Origin: Bacteroidota bacterium
GTDB taxonomy: Bacteria > Bacteroidota > Bacteroidia > Sphingobacteriales > Sphingobacteriaceae
NCBI GenBank assembly: GCA_013285685.1
Contig: JABDHD010000002.1
Location: 1 to 64,000 of the forward strand
Length of the DNA stretch: 64,000 bases
Direction of reading: 5' to 3'
The first letter of the stretch is position 1. Every line of letters begins with the position of its first letter. The notes below the pieces were generated by a model, which searched no databases, was not told where the DNA came from, and saw only the letters and a list, made by a program, of their open reading frames with translations. Of this stretch, positions 1 to 8,065 are shown one piece after another. Position numbers and translations under genes: made by a program.

Positions 1-172
1 TTGCAATTTTCTTTCCATCGCGCATCTGGTAATATTTCTCAGTCGGTATTAAAACCTGCGGAACCAGGTGCGTTATGCCCAGCCGGCTGATCTCCGCATC
101 TATATATTGCTTTACCTTTTTCTCTTTGCCGCTAATAGCCCGCACCACATACCATTTTAATTGATCGCTCAT
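1..172 (-). CDS. nusG: Transcription termination/antitermination protein NusG, N-terminal part (cut by window edge)
   Basis: Reading leftwards from the ATG at 172, the 57 visible codons start MSDQLKWYVVRAISGKEKKV, the beta-strand opening of the NusG NGN domain. NusG binds RNA polymerase beta' clamp helices, keeps elongation processive and couples it to Rho or ribosomes. It lies 14 bp downstream of secE in the same direction, the near-universal secE-nusG pair. The rest of the gene, including the KOW domain, is outside the window. The frame is too short for long-ORF listing but is unambiguous. Confidence 0.93.
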   Translation of the reverse strand, partial: MSDQLKWYVVRAISGKEKKVKQYIDAEISRLGITHLVPQVLIPTEKYYQMRDGKKIA

Positions 173-186
173 CGTTATTCAAATAA

Positions 187-381
187 TTAGGCTAGTGATT
201 TATAAAACTGGTGAAGTATAAAATTGACGCTTTGGTCCATCACGAGTATAATCATGGCGATGATCAGTGCGGCAATCAGCACCAGGATGGAACTGTTCCA
301 CAATTCACCCCAGGTTGGCCAGGTTACTTTCTGGGTCAACTCTACATAAGACTCTTTTATATACTCAGATACTTTAGACAT
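187..381 (-). CDS. secE: Preprotein translocase subunit SecE
   Basis: This 64-residue protein is the minimal SecE type: a short amphipathic N-terminal helix (YIKESYVELTQKVTWPTW) containing the conserved VTWPT motif, then one transmembrane helix at about residues 30-50. SecE clamps SecY in the SecYEG channel of the inner membrane. It sits between tRNA-Trp and nusG, the usual arrangement in Bacteroidota, and is probably cotranscribed with both. Length matches the short SecE of this phylum. Confidence 0.96.
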   Translation of the reverse strand: MSKVSEYIKESYVELTQKVTWPTWGELWNSSILVLIAALIIAMIILVMDQSVNFILHQFYKSLA

Positions 382-400
382 TTTATACTTTTATAATATG

Positions 401-471
401 CACGGGAACAAGGATTCGAACCCTGATCAAAGGTTTTGGAGACCTCTATTCTACCATTGAACTATTCCCGT
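401..471 (-). tRNA. tRNA-Trp (CCA anticodon)
   Basis: A 71-nt cloverleaf on the minus strand. The acceptor arms ACGGGAA/TTCCCGT pair perfectly, the T arm carries GGTTCGAATCC, and the anticodon loop CTCCAAA gives CCA. The discriminator is G and CCA is not encoded. It lies between tuf and secE, as in many Bacteroidota. Confidence 0.95.
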
Positions 472-481
472 TTATCCTAAT

Positions 482-540
482 CCCCCAAAGGGGCTTTTTT
501 AATCAACAAAGTACTTAGCCACTTTGGCTAAGTACTTTGT
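482..540. terminator. Double hairpin between tuf and tRNA-Trp
   Basis: Two dyads lie back to back. Positions 506-520 and 526-540 form a perfect 15-bp stem (acaaagtacttagcc with its complement) around a 5-nt loop. Positions 482-494 form a small C/G hairpin followed by TTTTTT at 495-500 on the plus strand. The long stem lies just past the tuf stop on the minus strand and could attenuate or process the tuf-tRNA-Trp transcript. No long U run follows it on the minus strand, so strong termination is uncertain. Confidence 0.55.
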
Positions 541-590
541 CTAAATTAACCTTACCTTTTCTTCCCCCTTTTGGAGGCAGCTGGCTTGGC

Positions 591-1778
591 TTATTTTAAT
601 ATTTCGGTTACCTGACCGGCGCCTACTGTACGGCCACCTTCACGGATAGCGAAACGTAAGCCTTTTTCCATTGCGATAGCGTTGATCAGCTTTACAGTGA
701 TGGTAACGTTATCACCAGGCATAACCATTTCTACGCCTTCGGCTAAAGTGATCTCACCAGTAACGTCAGTGGTACGGAAATAGAATTGCGGACGGTATTT
801 GTTGAAGAAAGGTGTGTGACGGCCACCTTCAGCTTTCGACAGTACGTAAACTTCTGCTTTGAAATCGGTGTGCGGAGTTACTGAACCTGGTTTGCAAATA
901 ACCATACCACGACGGATATCGGTTTTTTCAATACCACGCAACAATAAACCTACGTTGTCACCTGCTTCACCACGATCCAGTATCTTGCGGAACATTTCCA
1001 CACCTGTAACGGTTGATTTCAGGTTTTCAGCACCCATGCCCAGGATATCAACCTGGTCGCCGGAGTTGATAACGCCACGCTCGATACGACCAGTTGCAAC
1101 AGTACCGCGACCAGTGATCGAGAATACGTCTTCAACAGGCATCAGGAACGGCAATTCAGTCAGACGCGGAGGAATTGGGATATGTGCATCAACTGCATCC
1201 ATCAGTTCCATGATCTTACCAACCCATTTCGGATCAGCATTCAGGCCACCAAGGGCTGAACCCTGGATAACAGGGATATCGTCGCCCGGATAATCGTAGA
1301 ATGATAATAATTCGCGGATTTCCATCTCAACAAGTTCCAGCAATTCCGGATCATCAACCATATCTACTTTATTCATAAACACAACCAATGAAGGCACGCC
1401 AACCTGGCGGGCTAAAAGGATGTGCTCGCGTGTTTGCGGCATCGGACCATCAGTAGCGGCAACAACTATAATTGCACCGTCCATCTGGGCAGCACCGGTA
1501 ACCATGTTCTTCACATAGTCGGCGTGTCCCGGGCAGTCAACGTGCGCGTAGTGACGGGTTGCTGTTGAATATTCAACGTGTGCGGTGTTAATAGTAATAC
1601 CACGTTCTTTTTCTTCAGGAGCCGAGTCGATTGAATCGAATGAACGGGCTTCTGAGAAACCTTTGTCAGCCAATACCTTTGTAATCGCTGCGGTAAGGGT
1701 TGTTTTACCGTGGTCAACGTGACCGATAGTACCGATATTTAAATGCGGCTTACTGCGGTCATACTTTTCTTTTGCCAT
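591..1778 (-). CDS. tuf: Elongation factor Tu
   Basis: At 395 residues this is a full-length EF-Tu, the GTPase that brings aminoacyl-tRNA to the ribosomal A site. G1 is GHVDHGKTT at about residues 19-27, G2 lies in the RGITINT switch, G3 is DCPGH, G4 is NKVD, and the beta-barrel domains 2 and 3 follow. The C-terminus is the usual [10 protein letters not shown] type. It is preceded by four tRNA genes in the order Thr(UGU)-Tyr-Gly-Thr(GGU), the same order as upstream of E. coli tufB, so transcription probably begins at the promoter near 2571-2600. Confidence 0.98.
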   Translation of the reverse strand: MAKEKYDRSKPHLNIGTIGHVDHGKTTLTAAITKVLADKGFSEARSFDSIDSAPEEKERGITINTAHVEYSTATRHYAHVDCPGHADYVKNMVTGAAQMDGAIIVVAATDGPMPQTREHILLARQVGVPSLVVFMNKVDMVDDPELLELVEMEIRELLSFYDYPGDDIPVIQGSALGGLNADPKWVGKIMELMDAVDAHIPIPPRLTELPFLMPVEDVFSITGRGTVATGRIERGVINSGDQVDILGMGAENLKSTVTGVEMFRKILDRGEAGDNVGLLLRGIEKTDIRRGMVICKPGSVTPHTDFKAEVYVLSKAEGGRHTPFFNKYRPQFYFRTTDVTGEITLAEGVEMVMPGDNVTITVKLINAIAMEKGLRFAIREGGRTVGAGQVTEILK

Positions 1779-1836
1779 GATCTATATTTATTATTTACAG
1801 GTTAATTTTAACTTTAAGTTTATTTTTCAATACTTG

Positions 1837-1908
<72 letters not shown>

Positions 1909-1916
1909 TGATTTTT

Positions 1917-2012
1917 TAGCTCATTGGTTCACTTGTTCATTAGTTCATTTGTGAATAGTTCGCAAAGGCTTTTTTACCAATGAACTATTGAACTAATCAA
2001 CCAATAAACCAA
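1917..2012. repeat. Word-repeat dyad, TTCATTAGTTCATT type
   Basis: The gap between two tRNA genes consists of repeated words (cattggttcacttgttcatt) on the left and their complements (aatgaactattgaactaat) on the right, around a central gcaaaggcttttttacc. It can fold into an imperfect hairpin inside the tRNA precursor. Function unknown; one of several such gaps in this window. Confidence 0.6.
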
Positions 2013-2015
2013 CCG

Positions 2016-2088
2016 AGCGGAAGACGAGGTTCGAACTCGCGACCTATAGCTTGGAAGGCTATCGCTCTACCAACTGAGCTACTTCCGC
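2016..2088 (-). tRNA. tRNA-Gly (TCC anticodon)
   Basis: 73 nt on the minus strand. The acceptor GCGGAAG/CTTCCGC pairs perfectly. The anticodon stem ATAGC/GCTAT encloses CTTCCAA, giving TCC, and the T arm has GAGTTCGAACCTC. It is third in the minus-strand tRNA-tuf transcript. Confidence 0.96.
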
Positions 2089-2092
2089 TTTT

Positions 2093-2168
2093 TAATTAGT
2101 GAGTTAGTGAGTTGTTGAATTAGTGATTTTTTTATTCACTAACTCACTAATTCATCCTTCACTAATTA
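2093..2168. repeat. Word-repeat dyad, TTAGTGA type
   Basis: On the left ttagtgagttagtgagttg and related words are repeated; on the right the complementary ttcactaactcactaattc and ttcactaatt appear. The two halves form an imperfect stem around a T run. The same words make the gap at 16131-16290. Confidence 0.65.
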
Positions 2169-2174
2169 ACTCCG

Positions 2175-2257
2175 TGGGGAGAGGAGGATTCGAACCTCCG
2201 AAGTCGTAAGACAGCAGATTTACAGTCTGATCCATTTGGCCGCTCTGGAATCTCCCC
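2175..2257 (-). tRNA. tRNA-Tyr (GTA anticodon)
   Basis: 83 nt with a long variable arm, as expected for bacterial tRNA-Tyr. The acceptor GGGGAGA/TCTCCCC is perfect, the anticodon stem CAGAC/ATCTG region encloses GTA, and the T arm carries GGTTCGAATCC. Confidence 0.95.
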
Positions 2258-2263
2258 ATTTGT

Positions 2264-2342
2264 CTTATTTCGGATTTCGAACTTGCGATTTCGGATTTTT
2301 AAAATCTAAATCCGAAATATTAAATCCGACATCCGAAATTAA
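2264..2342. repeat. Word-repeat dyad, TTCGGATTT type
   Basis: Repeated atttcggattt words on the left face repeated aaatccgaaat words on the right, with ttttaaaat at the centre. It sits between tRNA-Tyr and tRNA-Thr. At least six other gaps in the window use the same word (near 18727, 19727, 20585, 23395, 28932 and 29244). Confidence 0.7.
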
Positions 2343-2347
2343 AACAG

Positions 2348-2420
<73 letters not shown>

Positions 2421-2570
2421 TTTTAATTATTAACGTCTTTCGTCTCCCAGCCGACCAATTTGCATGATCTTCGGAATATACCGGTTAATTAATAAGGCTG
2501 TTTTTTTATTTTAAAGAACCACCCTTTTATTCGGCAGCAATGCAATTACATACCTCTCCGAAAGGGATTG

Positions 2571-2600
2571 CAAATTTACACATTTTTTAAGGCGAACAAA
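2571..2600 (-). promoter_or_regulatory. Probable promoter of the tRNA-tuf-secE-nusG transcript
   Basis: On the minus strand TTTG (2600-2597) is followed after 18 nt by TAAATTTG (2578-2571). This matches the Bacteroidota sigma-ABfr pattern TTTG, about 19 nt, TAnnTTTG. It lies about 150 bp upstream of the first tRNA. The rest of 2421-2879 holds no gene, only this site and the repeat at 2745-2845. Confidence 0.55.
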
Positions 2601-2744
2601 ATTTATTTTTCAAAAAAAAATCGGGGGTGTTTCAAGCATGTGTGGCCCCTCAAAATGCGGCGTTAGAAATTGAAACCCGGGGCGAATCATTAGGCTGAAA
2701 TAAAGGTAAACTGCATTGTTGAAGGGTCAATTTTGGCATTTTCT

Positions 2745-2845
2745 TTTTACCACTAAGTGCACCAAGGTTTCACTAAGAACACTATGGAACGCGGCTTACT
2801 TTGTTAAATCTTAGTGGTACTTGTAGACTTTGTGGTTTATTTTTT
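2745..2845. repeat. Downstream flank of the GxxExxY gene: CCACTAAG/CTTAGTGG word dyad
   Basis: The stretch opens with ttaccactaagtgcaccaag and closes with words such as cttagtgg and ctttgtggtttattttttacc, so it can fold on itself imperfectly. Similar words flank the other side of the gene at 3262-3355. It is a dyad rather than a protein-coding stretch; no ORF fits. Confidence 0.6.
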
Positions 2846-2879
2846 ACCAGATTTGATAAGCCCGGCGATGTAATGTTTT

Positions 2880-3260
2880 CTACAAAGTTCCGTTTATCAC
2901 CCTTCTTATTCCATTCTTTATCAATAAAACATTGAAATTTATTAAAAACCCAAGTTTGCAGTTTGCTAATTTTAGGTAGGTTAGTATTTGTGCCATATGC
3001 ACATCATTTAGCGCTTCAACTGATTTTACTTCGATGATAAATTTATTTTCGATTATAATATCGATGCGGTAACCTACTTCAAGTTTAACATCTTCATAAA
3101 TAAGCGGCAGTGGCTTTTGTTTTTCAATTTTAAGCCCGCTCTTACATAGTTCATAAAACAAACATTCGCCATAAGCACTTTCTAAAAGACCCGGCCCCAG
3201 ATATTGATGCACTTTTAAAGCACAATTAAAAACAATTTTCGAAATCTCGTTTTCGGTCAT
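2880..3260 (-). CDS. GxxExxY family protein (putative PD-(D/E)XK nuclease-like)
   Basis: With the ATG at 3260 the protein is 126 residues starting MTENEISKIVFNCALKVHQY. An upstream in-frame start at 3305 lies inside the flanking repeat and adds a Cys-rich tail atypical of the family. The defining GPGLLESAYGECLFYEL segment (G-x-x-E-x-x-Y) is at about residues 22-38. A later YRIDIIIENKFIIEVKSVE stretch has the D...(E)xK spacing of PD-(D/E)XK nuclease folds; that resemblance is inference and no activity is known to me. The gene stands alone, with long imperfect repeats on both sides, and is not in the hpf operon because the hpf terminator intervenes. Confidence 0.85.
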   Translation of the reverse strand: MTENEISKIVFNCALKVHQYLGPGLLESAYGECLFYELCKSGLKIEKQKPLPLIYEDVKLEVGYRIDIIIENKFIIEVKSVEALNDVHMAQILTYLKLANCKLGFLINFNVLLIKNGIRRVINGTL

Positions 3261-3261
3261 A

Positions 3262-3355
3262 ACGAGCACTAAGATGAAAAAGAATTCACAAACTACACAA
3301 CGCAAACTTTTCTTTGTGGAATCTTTGTGCCCATTGTGTGCTTAGTGGTTTATTT
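3262..3355. repeat. Upstream flank of the GxxExxY gene: CTTAGTG/CACAAAG word dyad
   Basis: Words such as gagcactaagatg, acacaacgcaaacttttctttgtgg, ctttgtgcccattgtgtgcttagtgg and tttattttttcc resemble the downstream flank at 2745-2845. In both flanks a copy of ccac(t/a)aag next to a tttatttttt tract occurs in the same orientation. The pair brackets the gene like the ends of a small element. Confidence 0.6.
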
Positions 3356-3401
3356 TTTCCGGTAAGCTTCAAATACTTCACATCACCAGAAAATACTATT
3401 C

Positions 3402-3432
3402 AAAAAAAATCGGCGGGTAAAAACCCGCCGAT
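3402..3432 (-). terminator. Intrinsic terminator of xerC-hpf
   Basis: Positions 3409-3418 and 3423-3432 form a perfect 10-bp GC-rich stem (atcggcgggt) with an AAAA loop. On the minus strand it is followed by a run of seven T (3408-3402). It lies 29 bp past the hpf stop. Confidence 0.85.
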
Positions 3433-3460
3433 CCAGTTAAAATTTTTATGTTTTTTATGA

Positions 3461-3808
3461 TTAAAACTCGTCCTGAACCTCGGCCAGAACCGCTTTTTTT
3501 GCTGCGGCCACAGAGGCGGTTTTCTTTTGCTTATGCTTCTCTATTTGCTTGCGCAGGCATTCGATAGCAAGGTCGGTGCCTTCCTCGAATGTTTTGCATT
3601 GTTCTTTTGCAAATAACTGGCTACCCGGAAGCGTCAGTTTAATCTCCGTTATTTTGTTCGCTTCATCTTCTACTTTTTCCAATCGCAAATAAACTTGGCC
3701 GCTTATGATCTGGTCATAGAAGGTATCGAGCTTATCAGCTTTTTTCTGGATGAAGTCCAGTAATTTCCTGTCTGCATTAAAACGAATAGATTGCACTGTG
3801 ATTTTCAT
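3461..3808 (-). CDS. hpf: Ribosome hibernation-promoting factor, HPF/YfiA (RaiA) family, short form
   Basis: This 115-residue protein starts MKITVQSIRFNADRKLLDFI and has the beta-alpha-beta-beta-beta-alpha HPF fold, with the lysine-rich second helix RKQIEKHKQKKTASVAAAKK typical of rRNA contact. It lacks the extra dimerisation domain of long HPF. It binds the 30S decoding channel and silences ribosomes in stationary phase. It follows xerC by 13 bp. Unusually for this phylum, AAGGAGG lies 4 nt before the ATG. Confidence 0.92.
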   Translation of the reverse strand: MKITVQSIRFNADRKLLDFIQKKADKLDTFYDQIISGQVYLRLEKVEDEANKITEIKLTLPGSQLFAKEQCKTFEEGTDLAIECLRKQIEKHKQKKTASVAAAKKAVLAEVQDEF

Positions 3809-3812
3809 GATT

Positions 3813-3819
3813 CCTCCTT
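3813..3819 (-). promoter_or_regulatory. Shine-Dalgarno sequence of hpf
   Basis: The minus strand reads AAGGAGG then AATC then ATG. Most genes in the window lack such a site, so its presence on hpf is notable. It may respond to ribosomes whose anti-SD is exposed, see the finding on bS21. Confidence 0.65.
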
Positions 3820-3821
3820 TT

Positions 3822-4736
3822 TTAAGCCTTTGGGTGGGCTTGTTTGTAAATAGATTTTAATCGTTCAACTGAATTGTGGGTATAAATCTGGGTCGCACTC
3901 AGATTGGCGTGGCCCAAAAGTTCTTTAATGGCGTTCAGATCGGCGCCGCGGTTTAACAGGCTTGTTGCAAAAGTGTGCCGCAAAACGTGCGGGCTGCGTT
4001 TATTTTGGGTTGATATGTACGACAGATATTTTTGCACAATAGTATAGATCAACATCGCATAAGCCCTGGCTCCTTTATTTGTAACGATCAAGGTTAACGA
4101 ATTGTTACCAGAAAATTGCTGCTTTTTCTTTAACTCCTGGTATTCAGCTATTAATAATTTCAGCTCGTTGTTGATGGGTATAATACGTTCTTTATTACGT
4201 TTTCCCAGTACCTTTAAAGTGCCCTCGTAAACGTTGATATCCGAGTCTTTTACACCCAGCAATTCCGAAAGCCGCATCCCCGTACCGAACAGCATTTCGA
4301 CCACCAGCTTATCGCGAACGCCGGGGAAATCATTGGCAAATACATCGCCATCGTCCAGCATACGGGTAAGCTTTTCATCTTCCACAATAACCGGCAGGTT
4401 TTTAGGAATTTTAGGCGTATTGATCTTTGAGGCAGGATTAATTTCGATAATGCCTTCCTGCAGCAAAAACTTAAAATATTTGCGCAGCGTGGCAATTTTA
4501 CGGTTGATGGAACGGGCCAGTATCTGGTCGTTCATCAATTCAACCATCCAGTTGCGGATATGATAATGCGTAATCTGGGACGGATTCGTGATGACCGGCT
4601 CTGGCGGCGGGTCTTGTTTTTCAGGATTGTTGAGGAAGCCGATAAACTGGCTGAGGTCTGACTGGTAGGCGGATACAGTGTGCGGAGAGTACCTTTTTTC
4701 GAACTGAATATACCGGATAAAACGCTCTGTAAACAT
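3822..4736 (-). CDS. xerC: Tyrosine recombinase XerC/XerD family
   Basis: The start is the ATG at 4736 (MFTERFIRYIQFEKRYSPHT); an upstream in-frame ATG at 4772 adds 12 non-conserved residues. The 304-residue protein has a SAM-like N-terminal core-binding domain (to about residue 105) and a catalytic domain with Arg in GTGMRLSELLG, the HVLRHTFATSLLNRGAD box containing HxxR, the later GH in LLGHANLSATQIYTH, and its Tyr nucleophile. Xer recombinases resolve chromosome dimers at dif. It lies immediately upstream of hpf, with which it is probably cotranscribed, and downstream of rpsU. Confidence 0.93.
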   Translation of the reverse strand: MFTERFIRYIQFEKRYSPHTVSAYQSDLSQFIGFLNNPEKQDPPPEPVITNPSQITHYHIRNWMVELMNDQILARSINRKIATLRKYFKFLLQEGIIEINPASKINTPKIPKNLPVIVEDEKLTRMLDDGDVFANDFPGVRDKLVVEMLFGTGMRLSELLGVKDSDINVYEGTLKVLGKRNKERIIPINNELKLLIAEYQELKKKQQFSGNNSLTLIVTNKGARAYAMLIYTIVQKYLSYISTQNKRSPHVLRHTFATSLLNRGADLNAIKELLGHANLSATQIYTHNSVERLKSIYKQAHPKA

Positions 4737-4829
4737 AAAAACTACTTGTACATCCGAACGATGAATGTACAAATAGTTTTTGTATTTTGATTAGAAATCT
4801 GATAATTTTTTTAAAAGAATTTAAAAAAA

Positions 4830-5024
4830 TTATACAGTTGTTTCTAAGTTCATATTTTGCTTGTAGATAGCGTGTTTAACCACGTGGCGGCGGGTAACGG
4901 ATTTCTTTTCGAAAGCCTGGCGACTGCGAAGCTCACGTAACACACCTGTTTTTTCAAACTTCTTTTTAAAGCGTTTTAATGCTTTGTCTAATGATTCGCC
5001 GTCTTTTACGTTGATAATGATCAT
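4830..5024 (-). CDS. rpsU: 30S ribosomal protein bS21
   Basis: The start is the ATG at 5024, giving the 64-residue MIIINVKDGESLDKALKRFK. A longer frame from 5057 would translate through the Shine-Dalgarno site. The body is the usual highly basic helical bS21 (KKKFEKTGVLRELRSRQAFE). bS21 sits next to the 3' end of 16S rRNA. A full AAGGAGG lies 13 nt upstream of the start. The gene is in the order rpsU-xerC-hpf. Confidence 0.95.
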   Translation of the reverse strand: MIIINVKDGESLDKALKRFKKKFEKTGVLRELRSRQAFEKKSVTRRHVVKHAIYKQNMNLETTV

Positions 5025-5037
5025 AATTCCCGATATA

Positions 5038-5044
5038 CCTCCTT
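5038..5044 (-). promoter_or_regulatory. Shine-Dalgarno sequence of rpsU
   Basis: The minus strand carries AAGGAGGT, complementary to the anti-SD, with 13 nt between GGAGG and ATG. In Flavobacterium the anti-SD is masked by bS21, bS18 and bS6, and rpsU keeps a strong SD for autoregulation. The same arrangement is visible here. Confidence 0.75.
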
Positions 5045-5153
5045 TCAGGGATGGCAAAGATAGGGAATGTTTTTGGAAATTGAAAGATGAATTTGTGAGC
5101 GTATTATCTGATTGAGCAATTGCGATTTAGGAATTGGCCAAATATCCCAAAAG

Positions 5154-5894
5154 TTATTTGTGTTTTGATTCGTTTATTTCCCTCTCAAACCATATCCGCT
5201 CGGCCTCATCGAGTCTTTTTCGTAGATACATAAACTGTTGCAAATACGCTTTTATTTTTTGACTTGGGTGAAAATATACATGGTACCCGGTTGGGATATG
5301 ATCTTGCCAAACCTGGTAAGTAGCTTTGCATTTAAAATTTACCAATAAATTGTAACAAATTTTCGCCTTGCCAAAGCTTTCCGGTATGCTAATTTCGTAT
5401 GCTGTATCATTTGCAAGCCCGAATCTAACGTATGTTCCCGCTAAAAATGCGAGCTTTTGGGAGTCTTCGTCAAAAATTTTTGTTTTTAAATAACGCATTA
5501 ATATTGGCTTATTATTTAGTTTCGGATCATTGTCGGAAGTAAATGTTCCATTTTCCTTAAATGTATAATAAACATCAAATCTTTTTAGCAAGGTATCTGA
5601 AAATATTTTCCCGCTAAGAAAATTTCCAGTTGAATCGAGATAACGCTCCACTTTGTAGGCTGAAATAAGGTAATCTTTTTTCAAAAGAGAATCGATAACT
5701 GTTATTAACGGCTCCTGCATGGAATAATATCTGTCAAACAAATTCTCCTCGCGTGGGTCAACATCATGTCCTGAATCGTCACTTAATGTCCCTAAAATAA
5801 AATATTCCCTTTCGATTTTATTTAGTTTCTGACCAAATGAGGAATTGGCGATAGCCAGTAAAAAAATTAAAATAAGAAGTTTAGGAATTTGCAT
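5154..5894 (-). CDS. Secreted protein of unknown function
   Basis: The start is the ATG at 5894, which exposes a signal peptide MQIPKLLILIFLLAIANSSF ending GQ, typical of this phylum. An upstream in-frame start at 5936 would bury it. The mature part (about 225 residues) is rich in Tyr, Phe and charged residues, with no motif I recognise. It stands alone between rpsU and the ParE-like toxin. Function unknown. Confidence 0.75.
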   Translation of the reverse strand: MQIPKLLILIFLLAIANSSFGQKLNKIEREYFILGTLSDDSGHDVDPREENLFDRYYSMQEPLITVIDSLLKKDYLISAYKVERYLDSTGNFLSGKIFSDTLLKRFDVYYTFKENGTFTSDNDPKLNNKPILMRYLKTKIFDEDSQKLAFLAGTYVRFGLANDTAYEISIPESFGKAKICYNLLVNFKCKATYQVWQDHIPTGYHVYFHPSQKIKAYLQQFMYLRKRLDEAERIWFEREINESKHK

Positions 5895-6034
5895 GATATA
5901 AATATAGTAAGGTTTAAACTGAATCCAACCACTCACATAATCACATTATTCAACTCACCTCAACGCCTCTCTCGCAGTAACAATCTTCTGAATCTACGAA
6001 GACCTAAAATGCAAATGGGTCGATATCGAAATAT

Positions 6035-6337
6035 CTACTTGTTCTTATACTTATGTTTAGGATGCCGGCTGGTGTGGAAGACATGTAAAATAAAAACCGA
6101 GCCTTCTTTTGGCAAAAATTCGTAAACAATTATAAACCGGAATTTACGCATAACAAACTCCCTGTTCTTTCCTTTTTTCTTTGGATAAAACTCCGGGTTT
6201 CTTGATATAGAATCGAATGCTCTAAAAACGTCGTCAACGAAACGTTGGCGTACCGTTTCGGACACGCTCGTATACCATAATGCAGAATTTTCAAACTCAC
6301 GCTGGGCAGTTTCAGCGAGTTTAAATGAATTAGCCAT
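6035..6337 (-). CDS. RelE/ParE-superfamily toxin-like protein
   Basis: This 100-residue protein opens MANSFKLAETAQREFENSAL and has the ParE/RelE pattern: an amphipathic N-terminal pair of helices, then REFVMRKFRFIIVYEF and VFILHVFHTSRHPKHK as the beta-sheet core. Such proteins poison gyrase or cleave mRNA; which applies is not visible. It overlaps the upstream partner gene by 8 bp, the classic antitoxin-first order. Confidence 0.82.
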   Translation of the reverse strand: MANSFKLAETAQREFENSALWYTSVSETVRQRFVDDVFRAFDSISRNPEFYPKKKGKNREFVMRKFRFIIVYEFLPKEGSVFILHVFHTSRHPKHKYKNK

Positions 6338-6701
6338 TTCTTTTAAAAAGGGCCGCTAAACGTTCTTTCGACTCTTCCAGCGTAACGCCCGGATCTTTGC
6401 CGCTTTTCAAATCGTCTGAACGCCGGTCAAGCTCAATTATCAATTCTTCATCGTTCCACCATTCATAGGGTCCATTCTTGGTGTCATTGTTGTCCTTTAA
6501 TAGCTTATTAAGTTTATCCTCTGTTAAACCATTATCCGCCGCTACTTTTCCGGCTTTTTCAAGCAAATCGTCAAATTTCGTTTTCTGTAACTCTCTTAGC
6601 ACAGCATTTATCTTTTTCCCATAAACAGCCCTTTCATCCGGAGAACTATTTTTCCACGCTTTTGCCAGTGCGTCATCCACTTCCAATACAATGGTTTTCA
6701 T
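6330..6701 (-). CDS. Antitoxin-like partner of the ParE/RelE-type toxin
   Basis: This 123-residue acidic protein starts MKTIVLEVDDALAKAWKNSS. The second half contains WWNDEELIIELDRRSDDLKS and VTLEESKERLAALFK, a helix pair found in small Bacteroidota antitoxins. It lies directly upstream of, and overlaps, the toxin. A similar WEDEEFVIEMDQRVKDVESG block occurs in the unpaired gene at 24475-24852. No separate DNA-binding domain is obvious; the N-terminus may serve. Confidence 0.75.
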   Translation of the reverse strand: MKTIVLEVDDALAKAWKNSSPDERAVYGKKINAVLRELQKTKFDDLLEKAGKVAADNGLTEDKLNKLLKDNNDTKNGPYEWWNDEELIIELDRRSDDLKSGKDPGVTLEESKERLAALFKRNG

Positions 6702-6832
6702 GATTCTAAAATTGCGTTATAAACAAAAATACAGGAATTAAATTCCGGAAACAAGTGTATTTCCTGGCGGGGATAAAACTTCGTAAGTTTCGTCCGTCTA
6801 ATACCGCGTCCGTCATCGGGTAATCGCTCTTT

Positions 6833-6864
6833 TAAGGGCGACCACAAGGGATCGCCCCTACAAA
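6833..6864. repeat. Palindromic repeat, GGGCGACCACAAGGG type
   Basis: Positions about 6835-6862 read gggcgaccacaagggatc then gcccctac, an imperfect hairpin. The same family recurs at 32010-32180. It fills most of the gap between the antitoxin promoter region and the acyl-CoA dehydrogenase end. Confidence 0.6.
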
Positions 6865-6886
6865 TTCATTACTTGTACCAAGGGTA

Positions 6887-8065
6887 TTAATCCCTCAACG
6901 CCTCCCTTGCAATCACAATTTTCTGTATCTCGCTCGTCCCCTCGCCTATCGTGCATAACTTGGCATCACGGTAATATTTTTCCACGGGGAAATCCTTGGT
7001 ATAGCCGTAGCCGCCGAATATCTGCACAGCGTCATTGGCAACTTTCACAGCAACTTCCGAAGCGTAATATTTGGCCATGGCAGCTTGCTTGGTAACCGGC
7101 TGGTGACGGTTTTTTAAGTCGGCCGCCTGCATTACCAATAGTTCGGCGGCTTCAATTTGGGTGGCCATATCGGCCAGCTTGAAGGATATGCCCTGGAAGG
7201 TGCTGATAGACTGGCCAAACTGCTTCCTTTCCTTTGAATAAGCCACGGCAGCCTCAAAAGCCCCTTTTGCTATACCAAGGGACAAGGCAGCGATGGATAT
7301 ACGCCCGCCATCCAGCACCTTCATGGCTTGTTTAAAACCCTCACCTTCGTTGCCCAGCAGGTTTTCTTTTGGTACGCGGCAATCATTAAATATCAACTCT
7401 GTAGTTTCCGAGGCACGCATGCCCATCTTATTCTCTTTTTTACCATGTGTAAAGCCGGGGGTACCTTTTTCAATCACCAGGGTTGAAATACCCTTTGAAT
7501 CATTTTTCTCGCCGGTACGCACCATTACCACGGCCACATCGCCCGATTTGCCATGCGTAATGAAGTTTTTTGAGCCGTTAACAATATAGTGATCGCCATC
7601 AGCAACGGCGGTAGTATTCATGCCCAACGCGTCCGAGCCGGTGTTTGATTCGGTTAACCCCCACGCGCCAAGCCATTCGCAGGTAGCTAATTTGGGCAGC
7701 CAGCGGTGTTTTTGTTCCTCATTCGCGAAAGCGAGGATATGCCCGGTACACAAGGAATTGTGGGCGGCAACCGATAAACCGATAGACCCGCATACCCTTG
7801 CGATCTCGCTGATTACGGTCACATACTCCAAATAGCCAAAACCGGAGCCACCGTATTCCTCGGGAACCACCACACCCATCATGCCCAACTCGCCCAGTTG
7901 CTTAAATACTTCAATAGGGAAATGCTGCGCTTCATCCCATTCCATTACATGGGGCCGGATGTGCTTTTCAGCGAAATCGCGGGCCATGTGGCCAACCATT
8001 TGCTGGTTTTCGCTTTGGGAGAAATCGTAGCCGGTTGAAGGCGTATTGATAATTAAAGAATCCAT
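6887..8065 (-). CDS. Acyl-CoA dehydrogenase
   Basis: This 392-residue flavoprotein has the full family layout: alpha N-domain, beta middle domain with the [18 protein letters not shown]/substrate segment at about residues 130-150, and a C-terminal helical domain with [10 protein letters not shown] and [20 protein letters not shown]. The catalytic Glu is in GEGTSEIQ near the C-terminus, the short/medium-chain position. It oxidises acyl-CoA to enoyl-CoA in fatty acid or amino acid breakdown, passing electrons to ETF. It is monocistronic here; substrate chain length cannot be read from sequence alone. Confidence 0.92.
   Translation of the reverse strand: MDSLIINTPSTGYDFSQSENQQMVGHMARDFAEKHIRPHVMEWDEAQHFPIEVFKQLGELGMMGVVVPEEYGGSGFGYLEYVTVISEIARVCGSIGLSVAAHNSLCTGHILAFANEEQKHRWLPKLATCEWLGAWGLTESNTGSDALGMNTTAVADGDHYIVNGSKNFITHGKSGDVAVVMVRTGEKNDSKGISTLVIEKGTPGFTHGKKENKMGMRASETTELIFNDCRVPKENLLGNEGEGFKQAMKVLDGGRISIAALSLGIAKGAFEAAVAYSKERKQFGQSISTFQGISFKLADMATQIEAAELLVMQAADLKNRHQPVTKQAAMAKYYASEVAVKVANDAVQIFGGYGYTKDFPVEKYYRDAKLCTIGEGTSEIQKIVIAREALRD

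Noticed and set aside
859-1293. Plus-strand 144-residue ORF opposite tuf
   Set aside because: Antisense shadow of a highly expressed conserved gene with biased codons.
6833-6864. Riboswitch
   Set aside because: It is a short dispersed palindrome also found at 32 kb and has no conserved aptamer sequence.
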